A stretch of 64,000 bases of DNA from Rhizobium lentis (GTDB lineage: Bacteria; Pseudomonadota; Alphaproteobacteria; Rhizobiales; Rhizobiaceae): NCBI RefSeq assembly GCF_017352135.1, contig NZ_CP071454.1, positions 2,567,001 through 2,631,000 of the forward strand, written 5' to 3'. A model generated the notes under the pieces. It saw nothing but the letters and a program-made list of their open reading frames with translations, made no database searches and was not told the origin of the DNA. Positions within the stretch are counted from its first letter, which is position 1; each line of letters opens with the position of its first letter. The position numbers were made by a program, and so were the translations under genes. Below are positions 18,401 to 26,501 of the stretch, piece by piece.

Positions 18401-21400
18401 GCTTGCCAGCTATACGCTTGGCAACAATGTCGAGAACCTGCTCTTTACAGGCTCCGCCAGCTTCAGCGGCACCGGCAATGCGCTCGCCAACACGATCACC
18501 GGCGGCGCCTTCAATGACACGCTGAATGGCGGGGCAGGTGCCGATACCCTGATCGGCGGTGAGGGCAACGACACCTATATCGTCGACCATGCCGGTGACC
18601 TCGTCACCGAAGCTGCCGACGAGGGAACCGATACGGTTCGCACGACATTGGCGAACTACACGCTTGGCAGCGATGTCGAGAACCTCACCTACATCAACAC
18701 GGTAGCCTTTGTCGGAACAGGCAATGATCTCGACAACGTGATCACGGGTGGCGCTGCCGCCGATACGCTTTCCGGCGGCGTCGGCAACGATACGCTGAAT
18801 GGCGGGGGTGGGGCCGACACGCTGATCGGCGGGACCGGCAACGACACCTACATCGTCGACAATGCCGGCGACGTCGTCACCGAAGCGGCCAATGCAGGGA
18901 CCGACACGGTTCGCACGACCTTGGCCGTCCACACACTGGCGGCCAATGTCGAGAACCTCACCTACATCGGAACGACAGCCTTTACCGGGGCAGGGAATCT
19001 GCTCGACAACGTCATCACAGGTGGTGTTGCCGCCGACAAGCTTATAGGCGCTGCGGGCGACGACACGCTGATCGGCGGGGCTGGTTCCGACACGATGCTG
19101 GGCGGGATTGGCGACGACATCTATGTGGTCGACATTGCGACTGATATCGTGATCGAGACTGCCAACGAGGGAACGGACACGGTCCAGACGGCGCTTGCCA
19201 GCTATACGCTCGGCAACAATGTCGAGAACCTGACCTATACCGGATCCGCCAACTTCAGCGGCACCGGCAACGCGCTGGCCAACACGATCACCGGCGGCGC
19301 CGGCAACGACACGCTGAATGGCGGGCTAGGTGCGGACACCTTGATCGGTGGTGCGGGCAACGACACCTACATCGTTGACGATGCCGGCGACATCGTCACC
19401 GAAGCCGCCGACGCCGGGACCGACACGGTTCGCACGACGCTGGCGATCTATACGCTTGCCGCCAATGTCGAGAACCTGAGCTTTATCGGAACTGGGACGT
19501 TTGCAGGCACGGGCAACAATCTCGACAACATGATCACGGGTGGCGCTGTCGCCGATACGCTTTCCGGCGACGCCGGCAATGACACGCTGAATGGCGGGGC
19601 TGGTTTGGACAGCTTGATCGGTGGTGCGGGCGACGACACTTACATTGTCGACAATGCCGGCGACAGCGTCACCGAAGCTGCCGACGAGGGAACTGACGCG
19701 GTTCGCACGACGCTGGCAAGCTATACGCTTGGGGCCGATGTCGAGAACCTCACCTATATCGGAACGGCGACCTTTGTTGGAACAGGCAATGATCTCGACA
19801 ACACCATTCTGGGCGGGGCAGGCGCCGATACCCTGGATGGAAAGGCCGGTGCGGACAGCTTGATCGGTGGTGCGGGCAACGACACCTATATTGTCGATGA
19901 CGTTGGCGACATGGTCACCGAAGGGCTGAACGCAGGAACCGATCTGATCAAGACGGCGCTTGTCAGCTATACGCTCGGCAACAATGTCGAGAACCTGCAA
20001 TATACGGGATCCGGCAGCTTCAGCGGCACCGGCAATGCGCTTGTCAACACGATCACCGGCGACGCCGGCAATGACACGCTTGACGGCGGCATCGGCAATG
20101 ACACGCTTTCCGGCGGCGCCGGCAACGACACATTGATCGGCGGGGCCGGTTCCGACACGCTGTCGGGCGGGATTGGCGACGACATCTATGTGGTCGATAT
20201 TGCGACCGACCTGGTGATCGAGAATGTGAATGAAGGGACGGACACGGTCCAGACGGCGCTTGCCAGCTATACGCTTGGCAACAATGTCGAGAACCTGCTC
20301 TTTACAGGCTCCGCCAGCTTCAGCGGCACCGGCAATGCGCTCGCCAACACGATCACCGGCGGCGCCTTCAATGACACGCTGAATGGCGGGGCAGGTGCCG
20401 ATACCCTGATCGGCGGTGAGGGCAACGACACCTATATCGTCGACCATGCCGGTGACCTCGTCACCGAAGCTGCCGACGAGGGAACCGATACGGTTCGCAC
20501 GACATTGGCGAACTACACGCTTGGCAGCGATGTCGAGAACCTCACCTACATCAACACGGTAGCCTTTGTCGGAACAGGCAATGATCTCGACAACGTGATC
20601 ACGGGTGGCGCTGCCGCCGATACGCTTTCCGGCGGCGTCGGCAACGATACGCTGAATGGCGGGGGTGGGGCCGACACGCTGATCGGCGGGACCGGCAACG
20701 ACACCTACATCGTCGACAATGCCGGCGACGTCGTCACCGAAGCGGCCAATGCAGGGACCGACACGGTTCGCACGACCTTGGCCGTCCACACACTGGCGGC
20801 CAATGTCGAGAACCTCACCTACATCGGAACGACAGCCTTTACCGGGGCAGGGAATCTGCTCGACAACGTCATCACAGGTGGTGTTGCCGCCGACAAGCTT
20901 ATAGGCGCTGCGGGCGACGACACGCTGATCGGCGGGGCTGGTTCCGACACGATGCTGGGCGGGATTGGCGACGACATCTATGTGGTCGACATTGCGACTG
21001 ATATCGTGATCGAGACTGCCAACGAGGGAACGGACACGGTCCAGACGGCGCTTGCCAGCTATACGCTCGGCAACAATGTCGAGAACCTGACCTATACCGG
21101 ATCCGCCAACTTCAGCGGCACCGGCAACGCGCTGGCCAACACGATCACCGGCGGCGCCGGCAACGACACGCTGAATGGCGGGCTAGGTGCGGACACCTTG
21201 ATCGGTGGTGCGGGCAACGACACCTACATCGTTGACGATGCCGGCGACATCGTCACCGAAGCCGCCGACGCCGGGACCGACACGGTTCGCACGACGCTGG
21301 CGATCTATACGCTTGCCGCCAATGTCGAGAACCTGAGCTTTATCGGAACTGGGACGTTTGTCGTCGGAACAGGGAACGCGCTGGACAACATTATCGTCGG

Positions 21401-21707
21401 CGGCAGTGGTACTAATTCGCTAACGGGTGGCGCCGGCAACGATACCCTTACTGGTGGAGCGGCAGCCGACGTCTTCATTTATTGGTCGAACTGGGGCCAC
21501 GATACGATCACAAACTTCGTGACAACCGGCTCCGCAAGTGACCTGATCTCGATCGATGACAGCATTTTCGACGACTGGGAATCGCTTTTTGCGGCAACTG
21601 AGCAGTCCGGGAATGATACAATCATCAGAGCCGATGCCGACAACAGCATAACGCTTACGAATGTTGCTCTTTCAAGCCTGCATTCGTGGGACTTCTTCTT
21701 TGCGTAA
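15417..21707 (+). CDS. serralysin-like RTX metalloprotease with giant calcium-binding repeat domain
   Basis: Predicted secreted protein of 2096 residues with no Sec signal. An N-terminal M10B protease domain carries the zinc motif HELGHALGLKH at residues 155-165 and a Met-turn TIMTYRSY near residue 185. A serralysin-type linker follows (DIAALQEMYGADY). From about residue 330 it holds some 19 repeats of roughly 88-100 residues. Each unit combines RTX nonapeptides (GGAGNDTL, GGAGADTLIGG), a TYIVD strand and a VENL strand. The C-terminus ends in aromatic residues (DFFFA), as in type I secretion substrates. Residues 777-1362 are duplicated as 1396-1981. ATG follows ACGGGGATTTT. No ABC exporter lies nearby; export by a distant PrsDE-type system is inferred. 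Confidence 0.85.
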   Translation: MTDSTNWPTYVSPTGDQKVDGLLHDFAWSGAITYAFPTTSSSYDYNGEKNYSFSPISSQQQSLALYFMEQSYGSAANDGFSVEGFTNANFEAGSARTAKVRFAQSSHPDLETAWAYYPGSGGPGGDVWFGTGYAGTENDLRFPRFGNYAGHTLAHELGHALGLKHAHEYGIVVPSAYDSLEYTIMTYRSYIGDNGSGYTYEHDGAPQTFMMLDIAALQEMYGADYTTNSGDTLYKWNPNQGITYVNGVAAITPAANRIFATIWDGGGVDTYDLSAYATGLKIDLRAGGHSVFSQGQLADLGGGPNNGYARGNIFNALLYHGNVASLIENVQAGSGNDSIIGNEADNTLWGNAGNDSLSGGAGNDTLIGGVGNDTYIVDDLADVVTEALNQGVDLIRTALSSFALSNIANVENLTFTGTGNFSGTGNGLANTITGGAGNDTLDGDAGNDRLIGGAGNDTYIVDDSFDFVLESANKGTDTVRTAFSSYTLSNNVENLIYLGSANFTGTGSAQANMITSGSGNDLLNGGAGADTLIGGAGDDIYIVDNAGDLVTEAANAGSDTVRANLASYTLGSNAENLAFAGTGDFAGTGNDLANTITGGAGADTLDGKAGADSLIGGAGNDTYIVDELADSVIEAANQGTDLIKTALYVFELTNNNVENLTFIGTGDFSGTGNSLANMITSGAGNDTLDGWAGADTLIGGAGNDVYLVDNVSDSVVEAASGGTDEIRTSLTTYSIAALVNVENLSYTGSVNFTGTGNALANTITTGVGNDTLNGGAGLDSLIGGAGDDTYIVDNAGDSVTEAADEGTDAVRTTLASYTLGADVENLTYIGTATFVGTGNDLDNTILGGAGADTLDGKAGADSLIGGAGNDTYIVDDVGDMVTEGLNAGTDLIKTALVSYTLGNNVENLQYTGSGSFSGTGNALVNTITGDAGNDTLDGGIGNDTLSGGAGNDTLIGGAGSDTLSGGIGDDIYVVDIATDLVIENVNEGTDTVQTALASYTLGNNVENLLFTGSASFSGTGNALANTITGGAFNDTLNGGAGADTLIGGEGNDTYIVDHAGDLVTEAADEGTDTVRTTLANYTLGSDVENLTYINTVAFVGTGNDLDNVITGGAAADTLSGGVGNDTLNGGGGADTLIGGTGNDTYIVDNAGDVVTEAANAGTDTVRTTLAVHTLAANVENLTYIGTTAFTGAGNLLDNVITGGVAADKLIGAAGDDTLIGGAGSDTMLGGIGDDIYVVDIATDIVIETANEGTDTVQTALASYTLGNNVENLTYTGSANFSGTGNALANTITGGAGNDTLNGGLGADTLIGGAGNDTYIVDDAGDIVTEAADAGTDTVRTTLAIYTLAANVENLSFIGTGTFAGTGNNLDNMITGGAVADTLSGDAGNDTLNGGAGLDSLIGGAGDDTYIVDNAGDSVTEAADEGTDAVRTTLASYTLGADVENLTYIGTATFVGTGNDLDNTILGGAGADTLDGKAGADSLIGGAGNDTYIVDDVGDMVTEGLNAGTDLIKTALVSYTLGNNVENLQYTGSGSFSGTGNALVNTITGDAGNDTLDGGIGNDTLSGGAGNDTLIGGAGSDTLSGGIGDDIYVVDIATDLVIENVNEGTDTVQTALASYTLGNNVENLLFTGSASFSGTGNALANTITGGAFNDTLNGGAGADTLIGGEGNDTYIVDHAGDLVTEAADEGTDTVRTTLANYTLGSDVENLTYINTVAFVGTGNDLDNVITGGAAADTLSGGVGNDTLNGGGGADTLIGGTGNDTYIVDNAGDVVTEAANAGTDTVRTTLAVHTLAANVENLTYIGTTAFTGAGNLLDNVITGGVAADKLIGAAGDDTLIGGAGSDTMLGGIGDDIYVVDIATDIVIETANEGTDTVQTALASYTLGNNVENLTYTGSANFSGTGNALANTITGGAGNDTLNGGLGADTLIGGAGNDTYIVDDAGDIVTEAADAGTDTVRTTLAIYTLAANVENLSFIGTGTFVVGTGNALDNIIVGGSGTNSLTGGAGNDTLTGGAAADVFIYWSNWGHDTITNFVTTGSASDLISIDDSIFDDWESLFAATEQSGNDTIIRADADNSITLTNVALSSLHSWDFFFA
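17745..19503 (+). repeat. tandem duplication, copy A (within RTX gene)
   Basis: This 1759-bp segment recurs at 19602-21360 with an offset of 1857 bp (619 codons). In all lines compared the two copies were identical at every base, including third codon positions. It covers seven RTX/VENL units. The left edge is at a single C/T difference (17744 versus 19601); the right edge falls after ACGTTTG. Confidence 0.92.
19602..21360 (+). repeat. tandem duplication, copy B (within RTX gene)
   Basis: Second copy of the segment at 17745-19503, in frame and directly repeated. Between the copies lie 98 bp of related but diverged repeat. The lack of observed synonymous change implies a very recent duplication or ongoing gene conversion. 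Confidence 0.92.
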
Positions 21708-21968
21708 TCTTTGCGTGGACCTCTCGGCATCTTGTTTGGCGGGAAGGCACTGACGGATAGCGGCGTGAAGCAATTCCGGCCGATATTGACGGACGTTGTT
21801 GCGGGCGCAGCTCTTTCGATCAACGGCAGGCACTGCAGCGAGGTTGGAGCATGTCGCGCAAAAGTGCGGCGTGCTATCTCCAAGTGCAGGAACGAAAACC
21901 AGTATACTGTCGATTAGATGGAACCCATGCCATCCCTCACCGTTCTTCAAGCTGACGGGAGAATACGC

Positions 21969-22406
21969 ATGTCGAAAACGCTTCTCTACGGCGCGACCAA
22001 GATCGATGAGACAAACAGTGCCTATGCGCCCATCGAAAGCCTGGCCGCTTTCCAGTGGAAGAGCCGTGTCTTCATTCTTTTCGCCGACAGGGACAGTGCC
22101 CGCGCGGCGCGCCAGGAAAACCAGCTGCTGGCCGACCGCAGTGCGCTCGATGAGCGCGGTATGGTGGTGCTGAAGGTCTCGGGCGGCAAGGTGCGGGCGC
22201 TTTTCGGCGCTGCCGATGGCCTCGACGGCGAAGTGATCCGCCGCGATCTCCACGCGCCAGAGACCGGTGAATTCGCGGCCTTCCTGCTCGGCAAGGACGG
22301 CACCGTCAAGCTCAAGGTCAGCGAGCCGATCACCAATGGCGAGCTCTTCGCCATCATCGACAGCATGCCGATGCGCGCTGCCGAGACGCTGAAGTCGGAC
22401 AAATAA
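21969..22406 (+). CDS. DUF4174-domain protein
   Basis: Protein of 145 residues resembling the DUF4174 family, which has a thioredoxin-like look: WKSRVFILFADRDSARAARQ early and FLLGKDGTVKLKVSEPITNGELFAIIDSMPMR at the end. The function is unknown. An upstream in-frame ATG at 21918 exists, but GGGAGAA at 21958-21964 is well placed for the ATG at 21969. It stands alone, followed after 36 bp by a small proline-rich protein gene that may be co-transcribed. Confidence 0.7.
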   Translation: MSKTLLYGATKIDETNSAYAPIESLAAFQWKSRVFILFADRDSARAARQENQLLADRSALDERGMVVLKVSGGKVRALFGAADGLDGEVIRRDLHAPETGEFAAFLLGKDGTVKLKVSEPITNGELFAIIDSMPMRAAETLKSDK

Positions 22407-22442
22407 CCCCGACGAACATCGCAACATGAAAGGGAGACGGTC

Positions 22443-22694
22443 ATGTCCGTGCCCAACGAACCCATTCCCGATCAGCCGCCGATGCCGGCGCCCGGCTGGA
22501 AGCCGGTGCCGCCGATCACCGAACCGGAACCGGACCGGCTTCCCGACGAAGCGCCGGTTCCCAATCCCGATGAGAATGACGAGCCGGCCAAGCACGTCCG
22601 AACTTATAGGAAGATCTGCCGCTCGGCGCTGACGAGTTCCTGCAGGAAGTCGACGACACTGCGCACGCGCACGAGGTCGCGCGCGGTTTCGTGA
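22443..22694 (+). CDS. small proline-rich hypothetical protein
   Basis: Predicted 83-residue protein with a strong ribosome-binding site (AAAGGGAGACGG before the ATG). The first 55 residues are Pro/Glu/Asp-rich and low in complexity (PDQPPMPAPGWKPVPP, then EPEPDRLPDEAPVPNPDEND). The last 30 or so residues change to Ser/Arg/Thr-rich composition. They are read antisense to the 3' end of the LysR gene (overlap 22604-22694), suggesting run-on past a lost stop. No function is known. Confidence 0.55.
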   Translation: MSVPNEPIPDQPPMPAPGWKPVPPITEPEPDRLPDEAPVPNPDENDEPAKHVRTYRKICRSALTSSCRKSTTLRTRTRSRAVS

Positions 22695-23485
22695 TAGGTC
22701 GTCCAGTAGGCGCGGCGGATCGAAATATCAGGCAGGATGCGCTGGAGCTCCGGATACTGCCGGGCGATGTAATCGTGCAGGATGCCAATGCCGGCGCCGG
22801 ATCGGACCGCCTCCGTCTGGCCGATCGCCGTCGAGATCTCGAAGCTCGCATCCCAACTTCGCATCACCTCGCCGGAGAAATTCAGCGATGCGGTGAAGAT
22901 CAGGTCCTCGACATAACCGATGCGCGGATGCGCCTTCAGCGCCTCGACATCGCGGGGTATGCCGTGGGAGGCGATATAGTCGCGCGAGGCATAAAGGCCG
23001 AGCGTATAGTCGGTGAGCTTCGACGAGACGAGTCGGCCCTGTCCGGGACGTTCCAGCGTAATCGCAATATCCGCCTCGCGCTGCGACAGCGAGAAGGAGC
23101 GCGGCACTGGCACCAGCTGGATCTTCAGCTCCGGGTGGCGTTCGATCAATCCGCCCATGCGCGGCGCCAGAAAGGAGACGCCGAATCCATCAGGCGCCCC
23201 GATGCGCACCGTCCCGGCAATGGCCGTGTCGGTGTGGCCGAGATTGGCCTGCGCGGCGAGCATTTCGGTTTCCATCCGCTCGGCGGCGTGCAGGAAGACC
23301 CCTCCTTCGGCCGTCAGTTCGCAGCCATTCGTGCGGCGGATGAAAAGCCGCGTCTTCAGTGCTTCTTCGAGCGATGTCAGCCGTCGTGAGAGTGTGGCGT
23401 GGTTGAGCCCCAATCGCTTCGAAGCGGCAAGGATCTGCCCGGTGCGGGCGACGGCGAGGAAAATGCGAACATCGTCCCAGTTCAT
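22604..23485 (-). CDS. LysR-family transcriptional regulator
   Basis: Regulator of 293 residues. A winged helix-turn-helix lies at residues 1-60 (DDVRIFLAVARTGQILAASKR, then NHATLSRRLTSLEEAL). A type 2 periplasmic-binding-like effector domain follows (GTVRIGAPDGFGVSFLAPRM, then YVEDLIFTASLNFSGEVMRSW). It is the second gene of a two-gene operon: its ATG overlaps the stop of the monooxygenase-like gene (ATGA). The pair is divergent from mmsA, so mmsA or the small partner is a plausible target. The effector is unknown. Confidence 0.88.
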   Translation of the reverse strand: MNWDDVRIFLAVARTGQILAASKRLGLNHATLSRRLTSLEEALKTRLFIRRTNGCELTAEGGVFLHAAERMETEMLAAQANLGHTDTAIAGTVRIGAPDGFGVSFLAPRMGGLIERHPELKIQLVPVPRSFSLSQREADIAITLERPGQGRLVSSKLTDYTLGLYASRDYIASHGIPRDVEALKAHPRIGYVEDLIFTASLNFSGEVMRSWDASFEISTAIGQTEAVRSGAGIGILHDYIARQYPELQRILPDISIRRAYWTTYHETARDLVRVRSVVDFLQELVSAERQIFL

Positions 23486-23796
23486 GACTTGGCACGCATG
23501 ATGATTGGGTCGACGTCGATAGGCGCGAGCGATCGCACCATGCCTTCTGTCGCGCTCTTGTATTTTAGAAAATGCGGCGTGCGCAGATGCGCTTCATAGG
23601 CCTTCTGGCTTGCGTAGACTTCGAGAATGCGGATCCGGTTTGGATTGTCCCTGAGGGAGACGGCGCTGAGCGAAAGAACGCCCTCTTCCAGCGCGACCGC
23701 GGCCTCGATTTCTTCGGTAAGCAGCGCGCAATAGCTTTCAAGCGTCTCCGGAGCGATCTCCAGTTCCGCCATTCGCACGACAGGTATCGGGCTCAT
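23482..23796 (-). CDS. antibiotic-biosynthesis monooxygenase (ABM) domain protein
   Basis: Small 104-residue protein of the dimeric alpha/beta-barrel ABM/YgiN superfamily. Features are an initial VRMAELEIAPETLESYCALL, a central EEGVLSLSAVSLRDNPNRIRILEVYASQKAYEAH and a C-terminal segment consistent with the fold. Members oxidise quinol-like or aromatic substrates without cofactor or act as heme-degrading enzymes; the substrate here is unknown. The gene overlaps the LysR gene by 4 bp and is transcribed divergently from mmsA. Confidence 0.8.
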   Translation of the reverse strand: MSPIPVVRMAELEIAPETLESYCALLTEEIEAAVALEEGVLSLSAVSLRDNPNRIRILEVYASQKAYEAHLRTPHFLKYKSATEGMVRSLAPIDVDPIIMRAKS

Positions 23797-23870
23797 CGGT
23801 GTACCTCACATTGGATTTGACTTGTTCGCATGTGGAGCCAATTTTTAAAGCAGCAGCACCTGCGACCGGA

Positions 23871-23922
23871 CTATAATATACGCACAACGGTTGCTTATCT
23901 CAGCGCATTGATTTGTGCAAAT
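23871..23922. promoter_or_regulatory. divergent control region between ABM/LysR and mmsA
   Basis: The 170-bp divergent spacer contains an AT-rich CTATAAT at 23871-23877 and an inverted repeat ATTTG-TG-CAAAT at 23911-23922, about 45 bp before the mmsA ATG. The inverted repeat is a candidate operator, perhaps for the adjacent LysR protein. No start site can be fixed from sequence. Confidence 0.35.
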
Positions 23923-23966
23923 TGAAGTGCGATTGTGGGTCATCCCAAAAACAGGAGGAGCATCCC

Positions 23967-25463
23967 ATGCGTGAGATCGGTCATTTCATCGGCGGCAAGC
24001 ATGTTGCCGGCACCAGCGGCCGCGTGAGCAATGTTTACAATCCGGCAACCGGCGAAGTGCAGGCGACGGTCGCGCTCGCAAGCGTCGAGGAACTGCGCGC
24101 CGCCGTCGAGAACGCCAAGGCCGCGCAGCCGAAATGGGGTGCCACCAATCCGCAGCGCCGCGCCCGCGTCTTCTTCAAGTTCGTCGAACTCCTGAACAAG
24201 CACATGGACGAGCTTGCCGAAATGCTCTCCAAGGAGCACGGCAAGACGATCGAGGACGCCAAGGGCGATGTCATTCGCGGCCTCGAAGTCTGCGAATTCG
24301 TCTGCGGCATCCCGCATCTCGCCAAGGGCGAATTCACCGAGGGTGCGGGTCCGGCAATCGACATGTATTCGCTCCGCCAGCCGGTCGGCATCGGCGCCGG
24401 CATCACGCCCTTCAACTTCCCCGGCATGATCCCGATGTGGATGTTCGCGCCGGCGATCGCCTGCGGCAACGCCTTTATCCTGAAGCCCTCCGAGCGTGAT
24501 CCCTCCCTGCCGATCCGCCTCGCCGAACTGATGATCGAGGCCGGACTGCCGGCCGGCATCCTCAACGTCGTCAACGGCGACAAGGGTGCGGTCGATGCCA
24601 TCCTCACCGATCCAGATATCGGCGCCGTCTCCTTCGTCGGCTCGACGCCGATCGCCCGCTACGTCTACGGCACTGCGGCGATGAACGGCAAGCGCGCCCA
24701 GTGCTTCGGCGGCGCCAAGAACCACATGATCATCATGCCCGATGCCGATATGGACCAGGCCGTCAACGCGCTGATGGGCGCAGGCTACGGTTCGGCCGGC
24801 GAACGCTGCATGGCGATTTCGGTTGCAGTTCCGGTCGGCGAGGAGACCGCCAACCGCCTCGTCGAGAAGCTGACGCCGAAGATCGAATCGCTGCGCATCG
24901 GCCCTTACACCGACGACAAGGCCGACATGGGTCCGCTCGTTACCAAGGACGCCTATAACCGTGTTCGCGGCCTGATCGACCGCGGCATCGAAGAGGGCGC
25001 CAAGCTCGTCGTCGACGGCCGCGACTTCAAGCTCCAGGGCTATGAAGACGGCTATTTTGTCGGCGGCTGCCTGTTCGATCATGTCACGCCCGAGATGGAC
25101 ATCTACAAGACCGAGATCTTCGGGCCTGTCCTTTCCGTCGTTCGCGCCCAGAACTACGAGGAAGCGCTGTCGCTGCCGATGAAGCACGAGTACGGCAATG
25201 GCGTCGCGATCTTCACCCGTGACGGCGACGCCGCCCGCGACTTCGCCTCGCGCGTCAATATCGGCATGATCGGCATCAACGTTCCGATCCCGGTTCCGCT
25301 TGCCTATCACTCCTTCGGCGGCTGGAAGGCATCGAGCTTCGGCGACCTCAACCAGCACGGCACGGATTCGATCAAGTTCTGGACGAAGACCAAGACCGTC
25401 ACCGCCCGCTGGCCCTCCGGCATCAAGAGCGGCGCCGAATTCGTCATGCCGACAATGAAATAA
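23967..25463 (+). CDS. mmsA: methylmalonate-semialdehyde dehydrogenase (CoA-acylating)
   Basis: Aldehyde dehydrogenase of 498 residues: (methyl)malonate semialdehyde + CoA + NAD gives propionyl- or acetyl-CoA + CO2 + NADH, in valine/thymine or inositol catabolism. Motifs include ITPFNFPGMIPMWMFAPAIA, FVGSTPIARYVY, the NHMIIMPDAD segment and the catalytic Cys in GSAGERCMAISVAVPVG. FGGWKASSFGDLNQHGTDSI near the end is typical of MmsA. A longer reading from 23913 exists, but AGGAGGAG at 23952-23959 fixes the ATG at 23967. No iol genes adjoin it, so mmsA is preferred over iolA. Confidence 0.93.
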   Translation: MREIGHFIGGKHVAGTSGRVSNVYNPATGEVQATVALASVEELRAAVENAKAAQPKWGATNPQRRARVFFKFVELLNKHMDELAEMLSKEHGKTIEDAKGDVIRGLEVCEFVCGIPHLAKGEFTEGAGPAIDMYSLRQPVGIGAGITPFNFPGMIPMWMFAPAIACGNAFILKPSERDPSLPIRLAELMIEAGLPAGILNVVNGDKGAVDAILTDPDIGAVSFVGSTPIARYVYGTAAMNGKRAQCFGGAKNHMIIMPDADMDQAVNALMGAGYGSAGERCMAISVAVPVGEETANRLVEKLTPKIESLRIGPYTDDKADMGPLVTKDAYNRVRGLIDRGIEEGAKLVVDGRDFKLQGYEDGYFVGGCLFDHVTPEMDIYKTEIFGPVLSVVRAQNYEEALSLPMKHEYGNGVAIFTRDGDAARDFASRVNIGMIGINVPIPVPLAYHSFGGWKASSFGDLNQHGTDSIKFWTKTKTVTARWPSGIKSGAEFVMPTMK

Positions 25464-25492
25464 TCTGCACGACAGATCGATCTGCAATTCGA

Positions 25493-25512
25493 GGGCCTTT
25501 CGGCCCCCGTTT
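25493..25512 (+). terminator. terminator after mmsA
   Basis: GGGCC (25493-25497), TTTC loop, GGCCC (25502-25506), then CCGTTT. The stem is short and the T tract modest, but it is placed 30 bases after the mmsA stop. Confidence 0.6.
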
Positions 25513-25596
25513 CATTTGAGCGTTGGAAGCGCATTTCGGACTACAAACACAAGATCGCACACCAGGATCGACGTCGCGGCAAATCGCCTCATAAGC

Positions 25597-25650
25597 TGAA
25601 TGCGAATTTCATATTTTGGAATTGTTCAAAACTACCAAACCGCCTATATA
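25597..25650 (+). promoter_or_regulatory. rirA promoter with iron-responsive operator (IRO) match
   Basis: TGA-N9-TCA occurs at 25597-25611, matching the palindromic core proposed for the RirA iron-responsive operator. A promoter follows: TTGTTC at 25622-25627, 16-base spacer, CTATAT at 25644-25649. The operator lies 10 bp upstream of the -35 box. Autoregulation by RirA is inferred. Confidence 0.55.
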
Positions 25651-25682
25651 GGTCTGAACAGGGCACGAGTCAGGAGATTGGC

Positions 25683-26165
25683 ATGCGGTTGACGAAGCAG
25701 ACCAACTATGCGGTTCGCATGTTGATGTATTGTGCTGCCAACGAAGGGCAGCTGAGCCGGATCCCGGAGATCGCCAAGGCCTATGGTGTTTCCGAACTCT
25801 TTCTTTTCAAGATTCTCCAGCCGCTGAACAAGGCGGGGCTGGTGGAGACAGTGCGCGGCCGCAATGGCGGTGTGCGCTTGGGCAAGCCGGCGGCCGAGAT
25901 CACGCTCTTCGACGTTGTTCGGGTTACGGAAGACAGTTTCGCCATGGCCGAATGTTTCGAGGATGACGGCATGGTCGAATGCCCGCTGGTCGACAGCTGC
26001 GGACTGAATTCGGCGCTGCGCAAGGCGCTCAACGCCTTCTTCGCCGTGCTGTCGGAATATACAATCGACGATCTCGTCAAGGCGCGTCCGCAGATCAATT
26101 TCCTTCTCGGAATTACTGGCGAGCACGAATACCGCAAGCCCGCGGTCGTCGCTCCCGCCGCCTGA
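25683..26165 (+). CDS. rirA: Rrf2-family iron-responsive regulator RirA
   Basis: Fe-S cluster transcriptional repressor of 160 residues. The N-terminal winged helix (RLTKQTNYAVRMLMYCAAN, then GVSELFLFKILQPLNKAG) is the Rrf2 DNA-binding domain. Three conserved cysteines occur in ECFEDDGMVECPLVDSCG (about residues 91, 99 and 105), the cluster ligands of RirA. In rhizobia RirA represses iron-uptake genes when iron is sufficient. The gene is monocistronic, with its own promoter, a candidate IRO and a terminator. Sequence similarity to rhizobial RirA is close to complete by memory. Confidence 0.95.
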   Translation: MRLTKQTNYAVRMLMYCAANEGQLSRIPEIAKAYGVSELFLFKILQPLNKAGLVETVRGRNGGVRLGKPAAEITLFDVVRVTEDSFAMAECFEDDGMVECPLVDSCGLNSALRKALNAFFAVLSEYTIDDLVKARPQINFLLGITGEHEYRKPAVVAPAA

Positions 26166-26188
26166 ATCAAAGAGCAGGACAGACCTGT

Positions 26189-26221
26189 AAAACCGCGGTT
26201 GCCTCGGCAGTCGCGGTTTTT
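26189..26221 (+). terminator. rho-independent terminator of rirA
   Basis: AAAACCGCG (26189-26197) pairs with CGCGGTTTT (26212-26220), giving a 9-bp stem with a 14-base loop that can itself form GCC/GGC. A T-run follows. Confidence 0.85.
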
Positions 26222-26312
26222 GTTTGTGCCGTCTCTGCGGGCTCGTGGATGTGCGGAATGGCCATTATGCGCAGCTAAAAGGGCGCAATAATCCAAAATG
26301 CGACGAAATCCC

Positions 26313-26371
26313 GCTGATTTTTGTCCGAATATTTCCAAATGAGGCTGATTTTTGACCAAAAATTTCTAAAA
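26313..26371 (+). repeat. 31-bp imperfect direct repeat upstream of dppA
   Basis: Two copies of GCTGATTTTTG-N-CC begin at 26313 and 26344, 31 bp apart (three helical turns). Each is followed by a similar AT-rich TTTC-N-AAA tail. The 336-bp spacer between rirA and dppA is otherwise empty and notably AT-rich. This may be a paired regulator site or UP-element-like DNA for the dpp promoter. Confidence 0.5.
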
Positions 26372-26501
26372 TTGTCCAGCTGGAAAAATTTTCTCCGTAG
26401 CCCGTTGCTTTCAGTAGATAAATGTCGTTCCATCGACCGTCGATCGGGATGCCTATCTGCGGTCTCCAGACATCAAAAAAGAACAACCGGGAAACAATAT
26501 T

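Noticed and set aside
17616..20789. Long minus-strand frames and CRISPR-like periodicity in the 16.4-21.4 kb region
   Set aside because: The periodicity is the codon-level RTX repeat of an in-frame protein; there are no short identical repeats with unique spacers, and no cas genes.
14715..21707. Genomic island integrated at tRNA-His
   Set aside because: No integrase, no insertion sequence and only an 11-base partial repeat; kept only as a low-interest observation.
23940..25487. Minus-strand open frame of 515 codons opposite mmsA
   Set aside because: mmsA is unambiguous; the antisense product has no domain and reflects codon bias.
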